DNA of 64,000 nt from VGDP01 sp964530335. Its GTDB lineage: Bacteria; Pseudomonadota; Alphaproteobacteria; SP197. The notes under the pieces were generated by a model. The model was not told the origin of the DNA. It made no database searches and worked only from the letters and a program-made list of their open reading frames with translations. Location: contig CAZGYG010000006.1 of assembly GCA_964530335.1 (NCBI GenBank), positions 1 to 64,000 on the forward strand. The letters run 5' to 3'. Each line of letters opens with the position of its first letter. Within the stretch, counting starts at the first letter, position 1. Of the stretch, positions 50,764 through 60,233 are shown in pieces. The position numbers were made by a program, and so were the translations under genes.

Positions 50764-51973
50764 GGCGCCAGCCGCGCCCGCTGTTGCGCGCGAGCTCGAG
50801 CCGGGCGATGGCGCGCAAGTGCACCTCGTCCGGGCCATCGACGATGCGCGTGACGCGCGCCTGGACCCAGGCGTGGGCGAGGCCGAAGTCGGGGCTGACC
50901 CCGGCGGCGCCGTGAGCCTGGATCGCCCGGTCGATGACCGCCTGGGCCATGCGCGGCGCGGCCACCTTGATCGCCGCGATCTCGCGCCGCGCCTCCTTGT
51001 TGCCGACCGCGTCCATGCGTTCGGCGGCGTGCAGCACGAGCAACCGCGCCTGGTCGATCTCGATGCGGCTGAGCGCGATGTCGGCCTGGATCGTGCCCTG
51101 CTCGGCCAGCGGCTTGCCGAACGCGACGCGCTGCTTGACCCGCTGGCACATGGCGGCGAGCGCGCGTTCGGCGGTGCCGATCAGGCGCATGCAGTGGTGG
51201 ATGCGCCCCGGCCCGAGGCGGCCTTGCGCGATCTCGAAGCCGCGGCCCTCGCCGAGCAGCAGGTTGGTTGCCGGCACGCGAACGTTGTCGAACGCGATCT
51301 CCATGTGGCCGTGGGGCGCGTGGTCGTAGCCGAACACGCCGAGCGGCCGCACGATCCGCACCCCCGGGGTATCGACCGGCACCAGGATCATGGCGTGGCG
51401 CTGGTGCTTCGGCGCGTCCGGGTTGGTCACGCCCATGACGATCAGGATCTGGCAGTGCGGGTGGCCGGCGCCCGAGCTCCACCACTTGCGGCCGTTGACG
51501 ACGTAACTGTCGCCGTCGCGCGCGATGCTGGCGCGGATGTTGGTGGCGTCCGACGAGGCGACGTCCGGTTCGGTCATCGAGAACGCGGAACGGATCGTGC
51601 CGTCGAGCAGCGGCGTGAGCCAGCGTGCCTTTTGCGCCGCGTCGCCGTAGCGCGCCAGCACTTCCATGTTGCCGGTGTCGGGGGCGGAGCAGTTGAAGGC
51701 CTCGGGGCCGATCGGGCTCTGGCCCATGATCTCGCACAGCGGCGCGTAGTCGCGGTTCGAAAGCCCGGCGCCGTATTCGGACTCGGGCAGGAACAGGTTC
51801 CACAGCCCGGCCGCCTTGGCCCTGGCCTTGAGCGCCTCCATGACCGGCGGCTGGGTCCAGCGGCCCCGTTCGTCGAGCTCGCGCTCGAACACCGCCTCGG
51901 CCGGGAACACGTGCGCATCCATGAACGCGCCGAGGCGTTCGGCCAGGTCCGCCGGGTCGGGTCGTTCGGTCAT
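50750..51973 (-). CDS. Acyl-CoA dehydrogenase, ACAD10/11-like
   Basis: A 407-aa FAD enzyme of the ACAD10/11 branch, with NCSAPDTGNMEVLARYG, SMTEPDVASSDATNI, SSGAGHPHCQILIVMGVTN and a C-terminal QARVTRIVDGPDEVH. These features differ from straight-chain ACADs and match those found with APH partners. It likely oxidises 4-hydroxy or branched acyl-CoA intermediates. It is co-transcribed with the APH gene (overlap 14 nt) and follows the TMADH-like gene by 7 nt. Confidence 0.88.
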   Translation of the reverse strand: MTERPDPADLAERLGAFMDAHVFPAEAVFERELDERGRWTQPPVMEALKARAKAAGLWNLFLPESEYGAGLSNRDYAPLCEIMGQSPIGPEAFNCSAPDTGNMEVLARYGDAAQKARWLTPLLDGTIRSAFSMTEPDVASSDATNIRASIARDGDSYVVNGRKWWSSGAGHPHCQILIVMGVTNPDAPKHQRHAMILVPVDTPGVRIVRPLGVFGYDHAPHGHMEIAFDNVRVPATNLLLGEGRGFEIAQGRLGPGRIHHCMRLIGTAERALAAMCQRVKQRVAFGKPLAEQGTIQADIALSRIEIDQARLLVLHAAERMDAVGNKEARREIAAIKVAAPRMAQAVIDRAIQAHGAAGVSPDFGLAHAWVQARVTRIVDGPDEVHLRAIARLELARNSGRGWRHGDG

Positions 51974-51980
51974 CGCGTCC

Positions 51981-54041
51981 TCAAAGGGCTGCTAGCTTGA
52001 CGTTCTCGCGCTTGAAGGGCGTCGTGTCGGGCATCGGGGCGCCGAGCTCGCGCGCGAAGCGATGGCCCTGCCACACGGCCGCGGCGATGATGCCGGGCCC
52101 GTAGCAATCGCCGATGCGCGCGACCCGCCTGATGCCGGCCGCCTTCAGGCGCGACGGCTTCTTGATGAGCGCGTGGTAGAGCGCGTCGTCCGGGGCCTGG
52201 GCCGTGACCATGACGACCGAGCGGCACGCCCGGCGCGTCACGCGGCCGGTGTAGACGCAGGCGAGCTCGACCGCGTCGGGTGCGACGGCGGCGAGCGAAT
52301 GCCCGGCGACGATCTCGACGCCCAGCTCGATCAGCCGCTTCTGGATGCGTCCCTGCTCGAGGGTGTAGGCGGTCCAGGCCGCGACCGTCGCCTGCGTCGT
52401 GACGTAGACGACGGCGCGCCCCGCGGCCACCAGCGCCTCGGCCATCACCGAGCCCATGTAGTAGTGGTCGTCGTCGTAGACCACGACCGGGCCCTCGGGC
52501 GCCCGCCCCGCCATCACGTCGTCGGGCGTGGCGACGTTGGCGCCGTCGCTGCCCGGGATCGGGAAGCCGGTCGTGCGGCCGGTGCCGTCCTTGCGCCAGG
52601 TCGCGCCGGTGGCGATGGCGACGAGGGACGCGCCGGATTGCAGCACGTCCTCGGCGGCCATGCGGCTGCCCGGGTAGACTTCGACGTTGGTCATCTTGTT
52701 GATCTGGCCCACCCGCCAGTCGCGCACCCGGCCCCAGGTCGCGAGCCCCGGCAGCCGGCATTCGCGCGCCACCCGGCCGCCGAGCTCGCGTTCCGCCTCG
52801 GCCAAAGTCACCTTGTAGCCGCGCTGGCCGAGCCCGCGCGCCGCCTCGAGCCCGGCCGGGCCGGCGCCGACCACGAGCACGGTGTCATCGGTGTCCTTGG
52901 GAGGCATGCGTTCGGGGTGCCAGCCGCGCCGCCATTCCTCGCCCATGGTCGGGTTCTGGGTGCAGCGCATGGGCGCGTAGAACGAATCCCACGCGACGCA
53001 GATGTTGCAGCCGATGCACTCGCGGATGTCGTCGATGCGGCCTTCCTCGATCTTCCTGGGCAGGAACGGGTCGGCGATCGAGGGCCGCGCGGCGCCGATC
53101 ATGTCCATGACGCCGTTGCGGATCAGGCTGACCATGCGGTCGGGCGAGGTGTAGCGCCCGACCCCGACCACGGGCTTGGTGGTCAGCTTCTTGACGAAGT
53201 CGATGTAGGGTTCCTGGAACCCTTCGTCGGCGAAGCGGGCGGAGATCGAATCGTTCTCCCACGCCGCGCAGTTGACGTCCCACAGGTCGGGAAGCTCGGC
53301 CAGCATGGCGACGACGTCGTGGCCCTCGGCGCCGACCGTGACGCCGCCTTCGCCGAGCAGTTCCTCGACCGCGAAGCGCACGACGACGCCGCAGGTGTCG
53401 CCGACCGCCGCCTTGGTGTCCTCGATCACCTCGCGCAACAGCCGGGCGCGGTTTTCGAGCCGGCCGCCGTACTCGTCGGTGCGGTGGTTGTGCCGGCGGG
53501 CGAGGAAGTGCATGGGCAGCGACAGGTCGTGGCCGGCGTAGACCACGACGATGTCGAAGCCGGCGGCGCGCGCATTCAGCGCCGCCTTGCGGTGCCAGCG
53601 GCGGTAGTTGCGGATGTCGGTCTTGTCGGCGGTGCGGGCGTGGACCGGGTTGATGTAGTGGATCGGCTTGCCGGTGGGCGCGAAGGGTACTTCGCGGCTT
53701 TCCACGTTCGAGGCGTAGTAGCCCATGTGGACCAGCTCGATGCCCGCGAGCCCGCCGTGCTGGTGGACCTGATCGGCCATGCGCGCGAGGGTCGGGATGT
53801 CCTTGCGGTCCCACAGGCGTATCTCGCGGGTCGTCGCGCCGGAATGGTGGATGTCGCACTGCTCGGTGCATACCACCGCCCAGCCGCCCTCGGCCTTGAC
53901 GCCGCGCATGACCGCCATGGGCGTGGGGTAGTGGCGGCCCATGCCGTTACAGTGCGGCACTTGGTAAAAGCGGTTCCTGGCGGTCACCGGGCCGATGCGC
54001 ACCGGCTCGAACAACACGTCGTAGCGGGGATCGCGGGCCAT
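51981..54041 (-). CDS. Trimethylamine/dimethylamine dehydrogenase-like iron-sulfur flavoprotein
   Basis: A 686-aa protein of three parts: an Old-Yellow-Enzyme-type FMN barrel (about 1-340), a 4Fe-4S cluster motif CIGCNIC followed by a fourth Cys 11 residues later (about 343-361), and a C-terminal nucleotide-binding fold (VLVVGAGPAGLEAARGL). QVPHCNG places Cys31 at the position of the FMN-linking Cys30 of TMADH. At the TMADH Tyr60 position it has Gln61 (CTEQCDI), the residue I recall for dimethylamine dehydrogenase. Electrons would pass to an electron-transfer flavoprotein. It lies inside a beta-oxidation-like operon, overlapping the thiolase by one base. Confidence 0.88.
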   Translation of the reverse strand: MARDPRYDVLFEPVRIGPVTARNRFYQVPHCNGMGRHYPTPMAVMRGVKAEGGWAVVCTEQCDIHHSGATTREIRLWDRKDIPTLARMADQVHQHGGLAGIELVHMGYYASNVESREVPFAPTGKPIHYINPVHARTADKTDIRNYRRWHRKAALNARAAGFDIVVVYAGHDLSLPMHFLARRHNHRTDEYGGRLENRARLLREVIEDTKAAVGDTCGVVVRFAVEELLGEGGVTVGAEGHDVVAMLAELPDLWDVNCAAWENDSISARFADEGFQEPYIDFVKKLTTKPVVGVGRYTSPDRMVSLIRNGVMDMIGAARPSIADPFLPRKIEEGRIDDIRECIGCNICVAWDSFYAPMRCTQNPTMGEEWRRGWHPERMPPKDTDDTVLVVGAGPAGLEAARGLGQRGYKVTLAEAERELGGRVARECRLPGLATWGRVRDWRVGQINKMTNVEVYPGSRMAAEDVLQSGASLVAIATGATWRKDGTGRTTGFPIPGSDGANVATPDDVMAGRAPEGPVVVYDDDHYYMGSVMAEALVAAGRAVVYVTTQATVAAWTAYTLEQGRIQKRLIELGVEIVAGHSLAAVAPDAVELACVYTGRVTRRACRSVVMVTAQAPDDALYHALIKKPSRLKAAGIRRVARIGDCYGPGIIAAAVWQGHRFARELGAPMPDTTPFKRENVKLAAL

Positions 54042-55222
54042 CAACGCACCTCGAACAGACCGGCCATGCCCATGCCGCCGCCGATGCACATGGTGACGAC
54101 GACGCGCTTCGCGCCGCGCCGGCGGCCCTCGATCAGGGCGTGCCCGGTCATGCGCGCCCCCGACATGCCGTACGGATGCCCGATGGCGATCGCCCCGCCA
54201 TCGACGTTGAGCACGTCGGCGGAGATGCCCAGGCGATCGCGGCAGTAAACGACCTGCACGGCGAACGCCTCGTTGAGCTCCCACAGGTCGATGTCGTCGA
54301 TGCCAAGCCCGTGGCGTTCGAGCAGGCGTGGCACCGCGAACACCGGGCCTATGCCCATTTCGTCGGGCTCGAGCCCGGCGACCGCCATGCCGCGGTAGAC
54401 GCCGAGCGGCTCGAGCCCGCGCTTTTCGGCGAGCTTGGCGTCCATCACGACGCACGCCGAGGCGCCGTCGGACAATTGCGAGGCGTTGCCCGCCGTGATC
54501 GTGTAACCGGGCCCGCGCACGGGTTCGAGCTTGGCCAGGCCCTCGGGCGTGGTGTCGGGCCGGTTGCCCTCGTCCTTGCCGAGCGTGACCTCCTCGAGGC
54601 GCGTGGTCCCGCTCGCCTTGTCGGCGACCTCCTTGACCGTCGGCAGGGGCACGATCTCGGCGTCGAACCGCCTGGCCTGTTGCGCCGCCGCGGTCCGCCG
54701 CTGGCTTTCGAGCGCGTAGGCGTCCTGCGCCTCGCGCCCGACGCCGTAGCGCTTGGCGACGATTTCGGCCGTGTCGATCATCGGCATATGCAGGTTGGGC
54801 GCGTGCAGGGCGAGCCACGGTTCCTCGCGGTGCGTCGCGTTGGTGGCCGGCTGGACCAGGCTGATCTGCTCGATACCGCCGGCCACCATGATCGGCACGC
54901 CATCGACGATGACCCGGTGCGCCGCGCACGAAATGGCCTGAAGCCCCGAGGAGCAGTAGCGGTTGATCGTGGTGCCCGAGGTCGTCACCGGCAGCCCGGC
55001 GCGCAGCGCCGCCTGGCGGGCGTGGTTGAACCCGGTCGCCCCTTCGGGCAGGCCGCAGCCGACGATGACGTCCTCGACCTCGGCGGGCTCGACGCCGGCG
55101 CGCGCGACCGCGTGTTGGATGGCGTGGCCCATCAGCGTCGCGCCGTGGGTGCGGTTGAACGCGCCCCGGAACGCCTTGCCGATCGGCGTGCGCGCGGTCG
55201 AGACGATGACGGCTTCAGGCAT
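54041..55222 (-). CDS. Acetyl-CoA acetyltransferase (thiolase)
   Basis: A 393-aa thiolase with the acyl-accepting cysteine Cys90 in NRYCSSGLQAIS, NEAFAVQ, GHPYGMSGAR and the second cysteine in CIGGGMGMA. It cleaves 3-oxoacyl-CoA or condenses two acetyl-CoA units. ATG 55222 gives the standard PEAVIVSTARTPIGKA start. It overlaps the multifunctional FadJ-like gene by 8 nt and the TMADH-like gene by one base, so the operon is tightly packed. Confidence 0.93.
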   Translation of the reverse strand: MPEAVIVSTARTPIGKAFRGAFNRTHGATLMGHAIQHAVARAGVEPAEVEDVIVGCGLPEGATGFNHARQAALRAGLPVTTSGTTINRYCSSGLQAISCAAHRVIVDGVPIMVAGGIEQISLVQPATNATHREEPWLALHAPNLHMPMIDTAEIVAKRYGVGREAQDAYALESQRRTAAAQQARRFDAEIVPLPTVKEVADKASGTTRLEEVTLGKDEGNRPDTTPEGLAKLEPVRGPGYTITAGNASQLSDGASACVVMDAKLAEKRGLEPLGVYRGMAVAGLEPDEMGIGPVFAVPRLLERHGLGIDDIDLWELNEAFAVQVVYCRDRLGISADVLNVDGGAIAIGHPYGMSGARMTGHALIEGRRRGAKRVVVTMCIGGGMGMAGLFEVR

Positions 55223-57326
55223 CGGCGCCCTCCCCCTTGTTGTCCAGGTCGGCGAAGCGCCGGCCCTCGGCCACGAGCCGGGCGAGCAGCGGCGCCGGCT
55301 GCCAGTAATCGTGGCTCTTGCCGAACCGCTCGATCGCCGCCAGCACCTTGGGCAACCCGACCGTGTCGGCCCAGAACATCGGCCCGCCGCGCCACGCCGG
55401 AAAGGCGTAGCCGTTGATCCAGACGATGTCGATGTCGCCGGCGCGCAGCGCGATGCCCTCGTCCAGGATGCGCGCGCCTTCGTTGACCAGCGGATAGAGA
55501 CAACGTTCGACGATCTCGTCGCCGGAGACGTCGCGGCGCTGGATGCCCCGCTCCTTCGCCGCCTGGGCGATGACCTGGTCCACGAACGGATCGGGGATCG
55601 GCGTGCGGTCGCCCTTTTCGTAACGGTAGTAGCCGGCACCGGTCTTCTGGCCAAACCGGCCCGCCTCGCACAGGCGATCGGCGACCGGCGAGGAGCGTTT
55701 CGATGGGTCGCGCTTGTCGGCGTTCGCCTTGCGCTTGCGCCAGCCGACGTCGAGCCCGGCCAGATCGCCGACCGCGAACGGCCCCATGGGGAAGCCGAAG
55801 CCGGTGATCGCCGCGTCGACGTGCGTGGGCGAGGCGCCCTCCTCCAGGAGAAACGCGGCCTCGCGGAAATAGCCTTCGAGCATGCGGTTGCCGATGAAGC
55901 CGTGGCACACCCCGGCGACCACGGGAACCTTGCGCATGCGCCGGCCGAGCTCGATCACCGTGGCCAGCGTCGTCGGGCTCGCGGTCCTGGCGCGCACGAT
56001 CTCGAGCAGGCGCATGACGTTGGCTGGGCTGAAGAAGTGGGTGCCGAGCACGTCGCCGGCGCGGCCCGGCACGGTCGCCGCGATATCGTCGACGTTGAGG
56101 TACGAGGTGTTGGTGGCCAGGATCGCGCCGGGCTTGCACGTGGCGTCGAGACGTTGAAACACGTCGAGCTTGATCGGCATGTCCTCGAACACCGCTTCGA
56201 TCACCATGTCCGCGTCGGCGAAGGCCGCGAGGTCGGAGACCGGCTGGATCAGGGCGAGCGCCTTGTCCGCCGCGTCCTTGGCCAGCGAACCGCGCGCCAC
56301 CGACCCGGCGTAGTTCTTGCCGATGGTCGCCATGCCGCGGGCGAGCGCCGCCGGGTCGCTGTCGAACAGCTTCACCGGGATGCCCGCGTTGGCGAAGTTC
56401 ATGGCGATGCCGGCGCCCATGGTGCCCGAGCCCGCGACGGCGGCCCTGGCGATCGGCTTGCGCGCCGTGTCCTTGGCGACGCCGGGCACCTTGCCCACCG
56501 CGCGTTCGGCGAAGAAGACGTGGCGCAGCGCGCGGGATTCGTCCGACGCCATGCACGCCTCGAACAGCTCGCGCTCGCGCTTGACGCCATCGTCGAACGG
56601 CCGGTCGACGGCGGCCTCGACGCATTCGATGCACGCGAACGGCGCGCGCTGGCCGCGTGCGCGTTTGGCCACGCGCTCGCGCATGGCGGCGATCGCGTCG
56701 GGAGCGGCGGCCGCCTGGCGGTCGCGCGCGCGCGGGTGCGGCCCGCCGGCCTTGACCCGCGCCTCGGCGAAGGCGACCGCGCCCGCTTGGAAATCGCCAT
56801 CGATCACCGCGTCGATGGCGCCCATGGCGTGGGCCTTCGCCGCCGGCACCGGGTTGCCCTCGACGATGACCGGCAGCGCCGCCGCGACCCCGACCAGGCG
56901 GGGCCAGCGCTGGGTGCCGCCGGCGCCTGGCGGGAACCCCAGCTTGACCTCCGGCTGGCCGACCGCGGCGTCGGGACTGGCCACCCGGTAGTGGCAGCCG
57001 AGCGCGATCTCCATGCCGCCGCCGAGACAACTGCCCCGGAGGGCGGCGACGACGGGCTTGGGGCTGGCCTCGAACGCGACGATCACGTCGCGCAGCGTCG
57101 GTTCGCCCTTGGGCCACGGCTTGCCGAACATGCGGATGTCGGCGCCGGCGATGGTGCCCGCCCCGCCGCCCCGGAACACGATGGCCTTCACGCGACCGTC
57201 GGCAAGCGCCTCGTTCAGCCGGGCGATGATCGCCCCGGGCACGCCAGGGCTCATGGCGTTGACCGGCGGGTTGTCCACCGTGACGACCGCGACGGTCCCC
57301 TCGCGCGTCAGACTCGCGCCCGCCAT
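55215..57326 (-). CDS. fadJ: Bifunctional enoyl-CoA hydratase / 3-hydroxyacyl-CoA dehydrogenase
   Basis: A 703-aa multifunctional beta-oxidation protein. The crotonase part (about 1-190) has AGADIRMFGKP, GSCLGGGMEIALGCHYRV and PEVKLGFPPGAGGTQRWPRL. The dehydrogenase part begins with AVAGSGTMGAGIAMNFANAG (about 290-310) and contains THFFSPANVMRLLEIV, then two C-terminal domains with GRFGQKTGAGYYRY. It resembles FadJ/PaaH-like proteins of alphaproteobacteria. ATG 57326 follows GGGAGG. It heads the operon running to 49675. Confidence 0.9.
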   Translation of the reverse strand: MAGASLTREGTVAVVTVDNPPVNAMSPGVPGAIIARLNEALADGRVKAIVFRGGGAGTIAGADIRMFGKPWPKGEPTLRDVIVAFEASPKPVVAALRGSCLGGGMEIALGCHYRVASPDAAVGQPEVKLGFPPGAGGTQRWPRLVGVAAALPVIVEGNPVPAAKAHAMGAIDAVIDGDFQAGAVAFAEARVKAGGPHPRARDRQAAAAPDAIAAMRERVAKRARGQRAPFACIECVEAAVDRPFDDGVKRERELFEACMASDESRALRHVFFAERAVGKVPGVAKDTARKPIARAAVAGSGTMGAGIAMNFANAGIPVKLFDSDPAALARGMATIGKNYAGSVARGSLAKDAADKALALIQPVSDLAAFADADMVIEAVFEDMPIKLDVFQRLDATCKPGAILATNTSYLNVDDIAATVPGRAGDVLGTHFFSPANVMRLLEIVRARTASPTTLATVIELGRRMRKVPVVAGVCHGFIGNRMLEGYFREAAFLLEEGASPTHVDAAITGFGFPMGPFAVGDLAGLDVGWRKRKANADKRDPSKRSSPVADRLCEAGRFGQKTGAGYYRYEKGDRTPIPDPFVDQVIAQAAKERGIQRRDVSGDEIVERCLYPLVNEGARILDEGIALRAGDIDIVWINGYAFPAWRGGPMFWADTVGLPKVLAAIERFGKSHDYWQPAPLLARLVAEGRRFADLDNKGEGADA

Positions 57327-57375
57327 GCCCGCTGCCTCCCCCCTGCCGGTTCCATGAGTACCCCGGCGGCAAGCC

Positions 57376-58119
57376 CTAGCCAAGCGGGCCGGCGAGGTCG
57401 AGCGCCGCCCCGTCGCGCAGGATCGCCTCGGCGGCCTCGGTGTAGCGCCCGTCGGCCCGGTGCAGGACCAGGCCGGGCGCGAGCACGAGCGGCGCGCGCC
57501 GCCCGGGGCGGGCGCGCACCAGCACCCGCTTCGCCGCCGCGCCGTCGCGCGGCCACAGCGGAAACACCACGATCGACCCTGCCCGCCCCGCGAGCGCGGC
57601 GAGCACGTCGTCGAGCCGATCGGCGCGCTGGATCGCCGTGAGCGTGCCCCCGGGCCGCACCAGCGCGAGACAATGCTCGACCCAGCGCGCGAGCCCGACA
57701 TCGGGATGCTCGACGGTGGCCGCGGACCGACGGGTTCGCGCGGCACGCTGGGGCGGCAGGTACGGCGGGTTGGTCAGCACGTGATCAACCGAGCCCGGGC
57801 CGAGGGCGGCGGGCCAGCGGCCGCCGACGACCCCGACCTTGAACCGCACCCGGTCGACCGCGCCGTTGCGCCGGGCGTTGGCGCGCGCCATGCGCGCCAG
57901 CGCGGCGTCGCGATCGACGCCGACGACGCGAACGCCGGGCACGCGCCGGGCGAGGCAGAGCGCCGCCGCGCCGACGCCGCAGCCGATGTCGAGGGCGAGT
58001 TCGCCCGCGCGCGCCGGCACCGCCGCGGCGAGCAGCACCGTATCCGTCGTGGCGGCGAGCGCGCCATCGGGCTCGGTGATCGCGACCCGGCCGCCGAGCA
58101 ATGTGTAACCGCGCGTCAC
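57376..58119 (-). CDS. TrmN6-like tRNA adenine-N6 methyltransferase
   Basis: A 247-aa class I SAM methyltransferase: motif I ALDIGCGVGAAALCLA (about 42-57), VVGVDRDAAL, and the amino-methylating NPPY in HVLTNPPYLPP. It is likely to act on A37 of tRNA1(Val) or another adenine of RNA; protein or DNA targets cannot be excluded. The linkage to DUF2007 and a divergent polyprenyl synthase is the usual alphaproteobacterial order. It overlaps the DUF2007 stop by 4 nt. Confidence 0.83.
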   Translation of the reverse strand: MTRGYTLLGGRVAITEPDGALAATTDTVLLAAAVPARAGELALDIGCGVGAAALCLARRVPGVRVVGVDRDAALARMARANARRNGAVDRVRFKVGVVGGRWPAALGPGSVDHVLTNPPYLPPQRAARTRRSAATVEHPDVGLARWVEHCLALVRPGGTLTAIQRADRLDDVLAALAGRAGSIVVFPLWPRDGAAAKRVLVRARPGRRAPLVLAPGLVLHRADGRYTEAAEAILRDGAALDLAGPLG

Positions 58120-58334
58120 GGGGCGCCGTCGAGCTCGCCGGCTGCGTCGAGCACGCGCCGGGCGGCGGCCGCGTCGGAGTCACCGACGACGAGCCGGCGC
58201 GGCAGCGCGCCGATGCTGCCCTCGAGGTTGCTGGTGTGACCGTCGAGCACCGTGGCTTCGATCCCGGCGTCCTTGAGGAGCGCGATCAGCCACGACAGCC
58301 GGACGAGATCGTTGGTGCGCAGGAGTTCGATCAT
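58116..58334 (-). CDS. DUF2007 domain protein
   Basis: A 72-aa signal-transduction-like small protein with the family start MIELLRTNDLVRLSWLIAL, followed by AGIEATVLDGHTSNLEG and RRLVVGDSDAAAARRVL. Function is unknown. It is co-transcribed with the methyltransferase and divergent from the polyprenyl synthase. Confidence 0.88.
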   Translation of the reverse strand: MIELLRTNDLVRLSWLIALLKDAGIEATVLDGHTSNLEGSIGALPRRLVVGDSDAAAARRVLDAAGELDGAP

Positions 58335-58360
58335 GGCGCCGACAGGAAACCGGCGCGGCC

Positions 58361-58388
58361 TTGTGGACGCAAGTCCCTCTGTTATGCT
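58361..58388 (+). promoter_or_regulatory. Candidate promoter of the polyprenyl synthase gene
   Basis: TTGTGG (58361-58366) and TATGCT (58383-58388) are 16 nt apart, about 50 nt before the GTG start. Both boxes match the consensus in four or more positions. Predicted from sequence only. Confidence 0.4.
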
Positions 58389-58435
58389 GGCGTCGCCGTG
58401 GGGGCCGCATACGTCGGCACGGAAGGGGGTCCAGC

Positions 58436-59461
58436 GTGTCCGTGATCGAGACCGCCGAGGACGGGCGCACGCGAGCCGCGACGGCCGCGACGCTCGACCG
58501 GCTTCACGCCCTGGTGGCGGAGGACCTGCAGGCGGTCAACCGCGTCATCCTCGAGCGCATGCACAGCCCGGTCGCCCTGATCCCGCAGCTCGCCGGGCAC
58601 ATCATCGCCGCCGGCGGCAAGCGCGTGCGCCCGATGCTGACCCTGCTGTCCGCGCGGCTGTGCGGCTATCGCGGGCGCCGGCACGTCGCGCTGGCGGCGT
58701 GCGTCGAGTTCATCCATACCGCGACGCTGCTGCACGACGACGTGGTCGACGAAAGCGATCTTCGACGCGGCAGCGCCACCGCCAACGCGCTGTGGGGCAA
58801 CAAGGCGAGCGTGCTGGTCGGCGATTTCCTGTTCAGCCGCTCGTTCCTGCTCATGGTCGAGGACGGTTCGCTCAAGGTGCTCGGCATCCTGGCCGACGCG
58901 GCGGCGGTGATCGCCGAGGGCGAGGTGTTGCAGCTCACCACCGCCAACGACGTGACCACCGACGAGGACGCGTACATGGCGGTGATCAGCGCCAAGACCG
59001 CCAAGCTGTTCGCCGCGGCGTGCCGGCTGGGCGCCGTGGTCGCCGACCGCCCGGCGGCCGAGGAACAGGCGTTGCAGAGCTACGGCCAGAACCTGGGCAC
59101 CGCGTTCCAGCTCGTCGACGACGCGCTCGATTACTCGGCGCGCGAGGCCGAGCTCGGCAAGCGCATCGGCGACGACTTCCGCGACGGCAAGATCACGCTG
59201 CCCGTGGTCCTGGCGTACCGGCGCGGCAGCGAGGCCGAGCGGCGGTTCTGGCGCCGCACGCTCGAGGACCGCGAGATCGACGACGCCGACCTGGCCGAGG
59301 CGATCCGCCTGTTGGAAGGGCATGGCACCACGGCCGACACCATCGACCGGGCGCGGCATTTCGCCAAGGTGGCCAAGGACGCGCTGGCCCTGTTCGAGGA
59401 CGGCGTGGAAAAGGGCGCATTGCTCGACCTGCTCGATTTCGTCGTCGAGCGGGCGCACTGA
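58436..59461 (+). CDS. ispB: Polyprenyl (octa/decaprenyl) diphosphate synthase
   Basis: A 341-aa trans-prenyltransferase that makes the ubiquinone side chain. The first aspartate-rich motif is LLHDDVVDE (about 99-106), the second QLVDDALDY (about 225-233), with GGKRVRPMLTLLSARL near the N-terminus. Chain length (C40-C50) cannot be read off reliably; many alphaproteobacteria make Q10. GTG 58436 is preceded by GGAAGGGGG and begins SVIETAEDG; an upstream ATG in frame is less likely. The SDR gene follows after 8 nt. Confidence 0.9.
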   Translation: MSVIETAEDGRTRAATAATLDRLHALVAEDLQAVNRVILERMHSPVALIPQLAGHIIAAGGKRVRPMLTLLSARLCGYRGRRHVALAACVEFIHTATLLHDDVVDESDLRRGSATANALWGNKASVLVGDFLFSRSFLLMVEDGSLKVLGILADAAAVIAEGEVLQLTTANDVTTDEDAYMAVISAKTAKLFAAACRLGAVVADRPAAEEQALQSYGQNLGTAFQLVDDALDYSAREAELGKRIGDDFRDGKITLPVVLAYRRGSEAERRFWRRTLEDREIDDADLAEAIRLLEGHGTTADTIDRARHFAKVAKDALALFEDGVEKGALLDLLDFVVERAH

Positions 59462-59469
59462 GAAGCGCT

Positions 59470-60195
59470 ATGGCCGCGGCCAAGACAAAGGGGTGCGCCA
59501 TCGTCGTCGGCGTCGGCGGTGGGCTGGGCGCCGCGCTCGTCCGCCGTTTCGCCGCCGAGGGCCTGGCGGTCGTTGCCTCGGCGCGCAGTGGCGATACCAT
59601 CGAAGCCTTGGCCCGGGCGGCCAAGAAGGCGGGCCAGAGCGTGCACGCGGTCAAGGCGGATGCGACCGACGAGGCCGACGTGCGCCGCCTGTTCGAGGCG
59701 GCCGAGGCGAAGTGCGGCGTGCCCGAGCTGGTCGTCTATAACGCCGGCGCGTTCCGGCCGAAGTCGATCCTGGAGACCACCGTCGAGGACGTGGAGACGT
59801 GCTTTCGCACCGGCGCCCTGGGCGGCTTCCTGGTCGGGCGCGAGGCGGCCCGGCGCATGGTCGAACACGGCGCGGGCACGATCGTCTTCACCGGCGCGAC
59901 GGCTTCGCTGCGCGGCAGCGCGCGCTTCTTCAACCTGGCGGTCGGCAAGTTCGCGCTGCGCGCGCTGGCCCAGAGCATGGCGCGCGAGCTTGGGCCTAAG
60001 GGCGTGCATGTCGCCCACGTCATCATCGACGGCCAGATCGCCGGCCCCTACTACGCGAAGCTCAAGGCCGAGCGCGGCCCCGACGCCCTGCTCGAACCCG
60101 ACGCGCTCGCCGACATCTATTGGGGGCTGCACCGCCAGCACCGCAGCGCCTGGACGCTCGAACTCGACGCGCGCCCGTGGGTCGAGAAGTTCTAG
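59470..60195 (+). CDS. Atypical SDR family protein lacking the catalytic tyrosine
   Basis: A 241-aa Rossmann-fold SDR: VGVGGGLGAAL (about 13-23), YNAGAF (about 90-95) and SMARELGPKGVHVAHVIIDG. At the active site it reads FFNLAVGKFALRAL: Lys160 is present but the position of the partner tyrosine is leucine. Such members occur widely and often have unknown or non-redox roles. ATG 59470 lies 8 nt after the polyprenyl synthase. Confidence 0.78.
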   Translation: MAAAKTKGCAIVVGVGGGLGAALVRRFAAEGLAVVASARSGDTIEALARAAKKAGQSVHAVKADATDEADVRRLFEAAEAKCGVPELVVYNAGAFRPKSILETTVEDVETCFRTGALGGFLVGREAARRMVEHGAGTIVFTGATASLRGSARFFNLAVGKFALRALAQSMARELGPKGVHVAHVIIDGQIAGPYYAKLKAERGPDALLEPDALADIYWGLHRQHRSAWTLELDARPWVEKF

Positions 60196-60233
60196 GCGGG
60201 CGCCAACACTTCTCGCTTGACTACGGCAATTGG

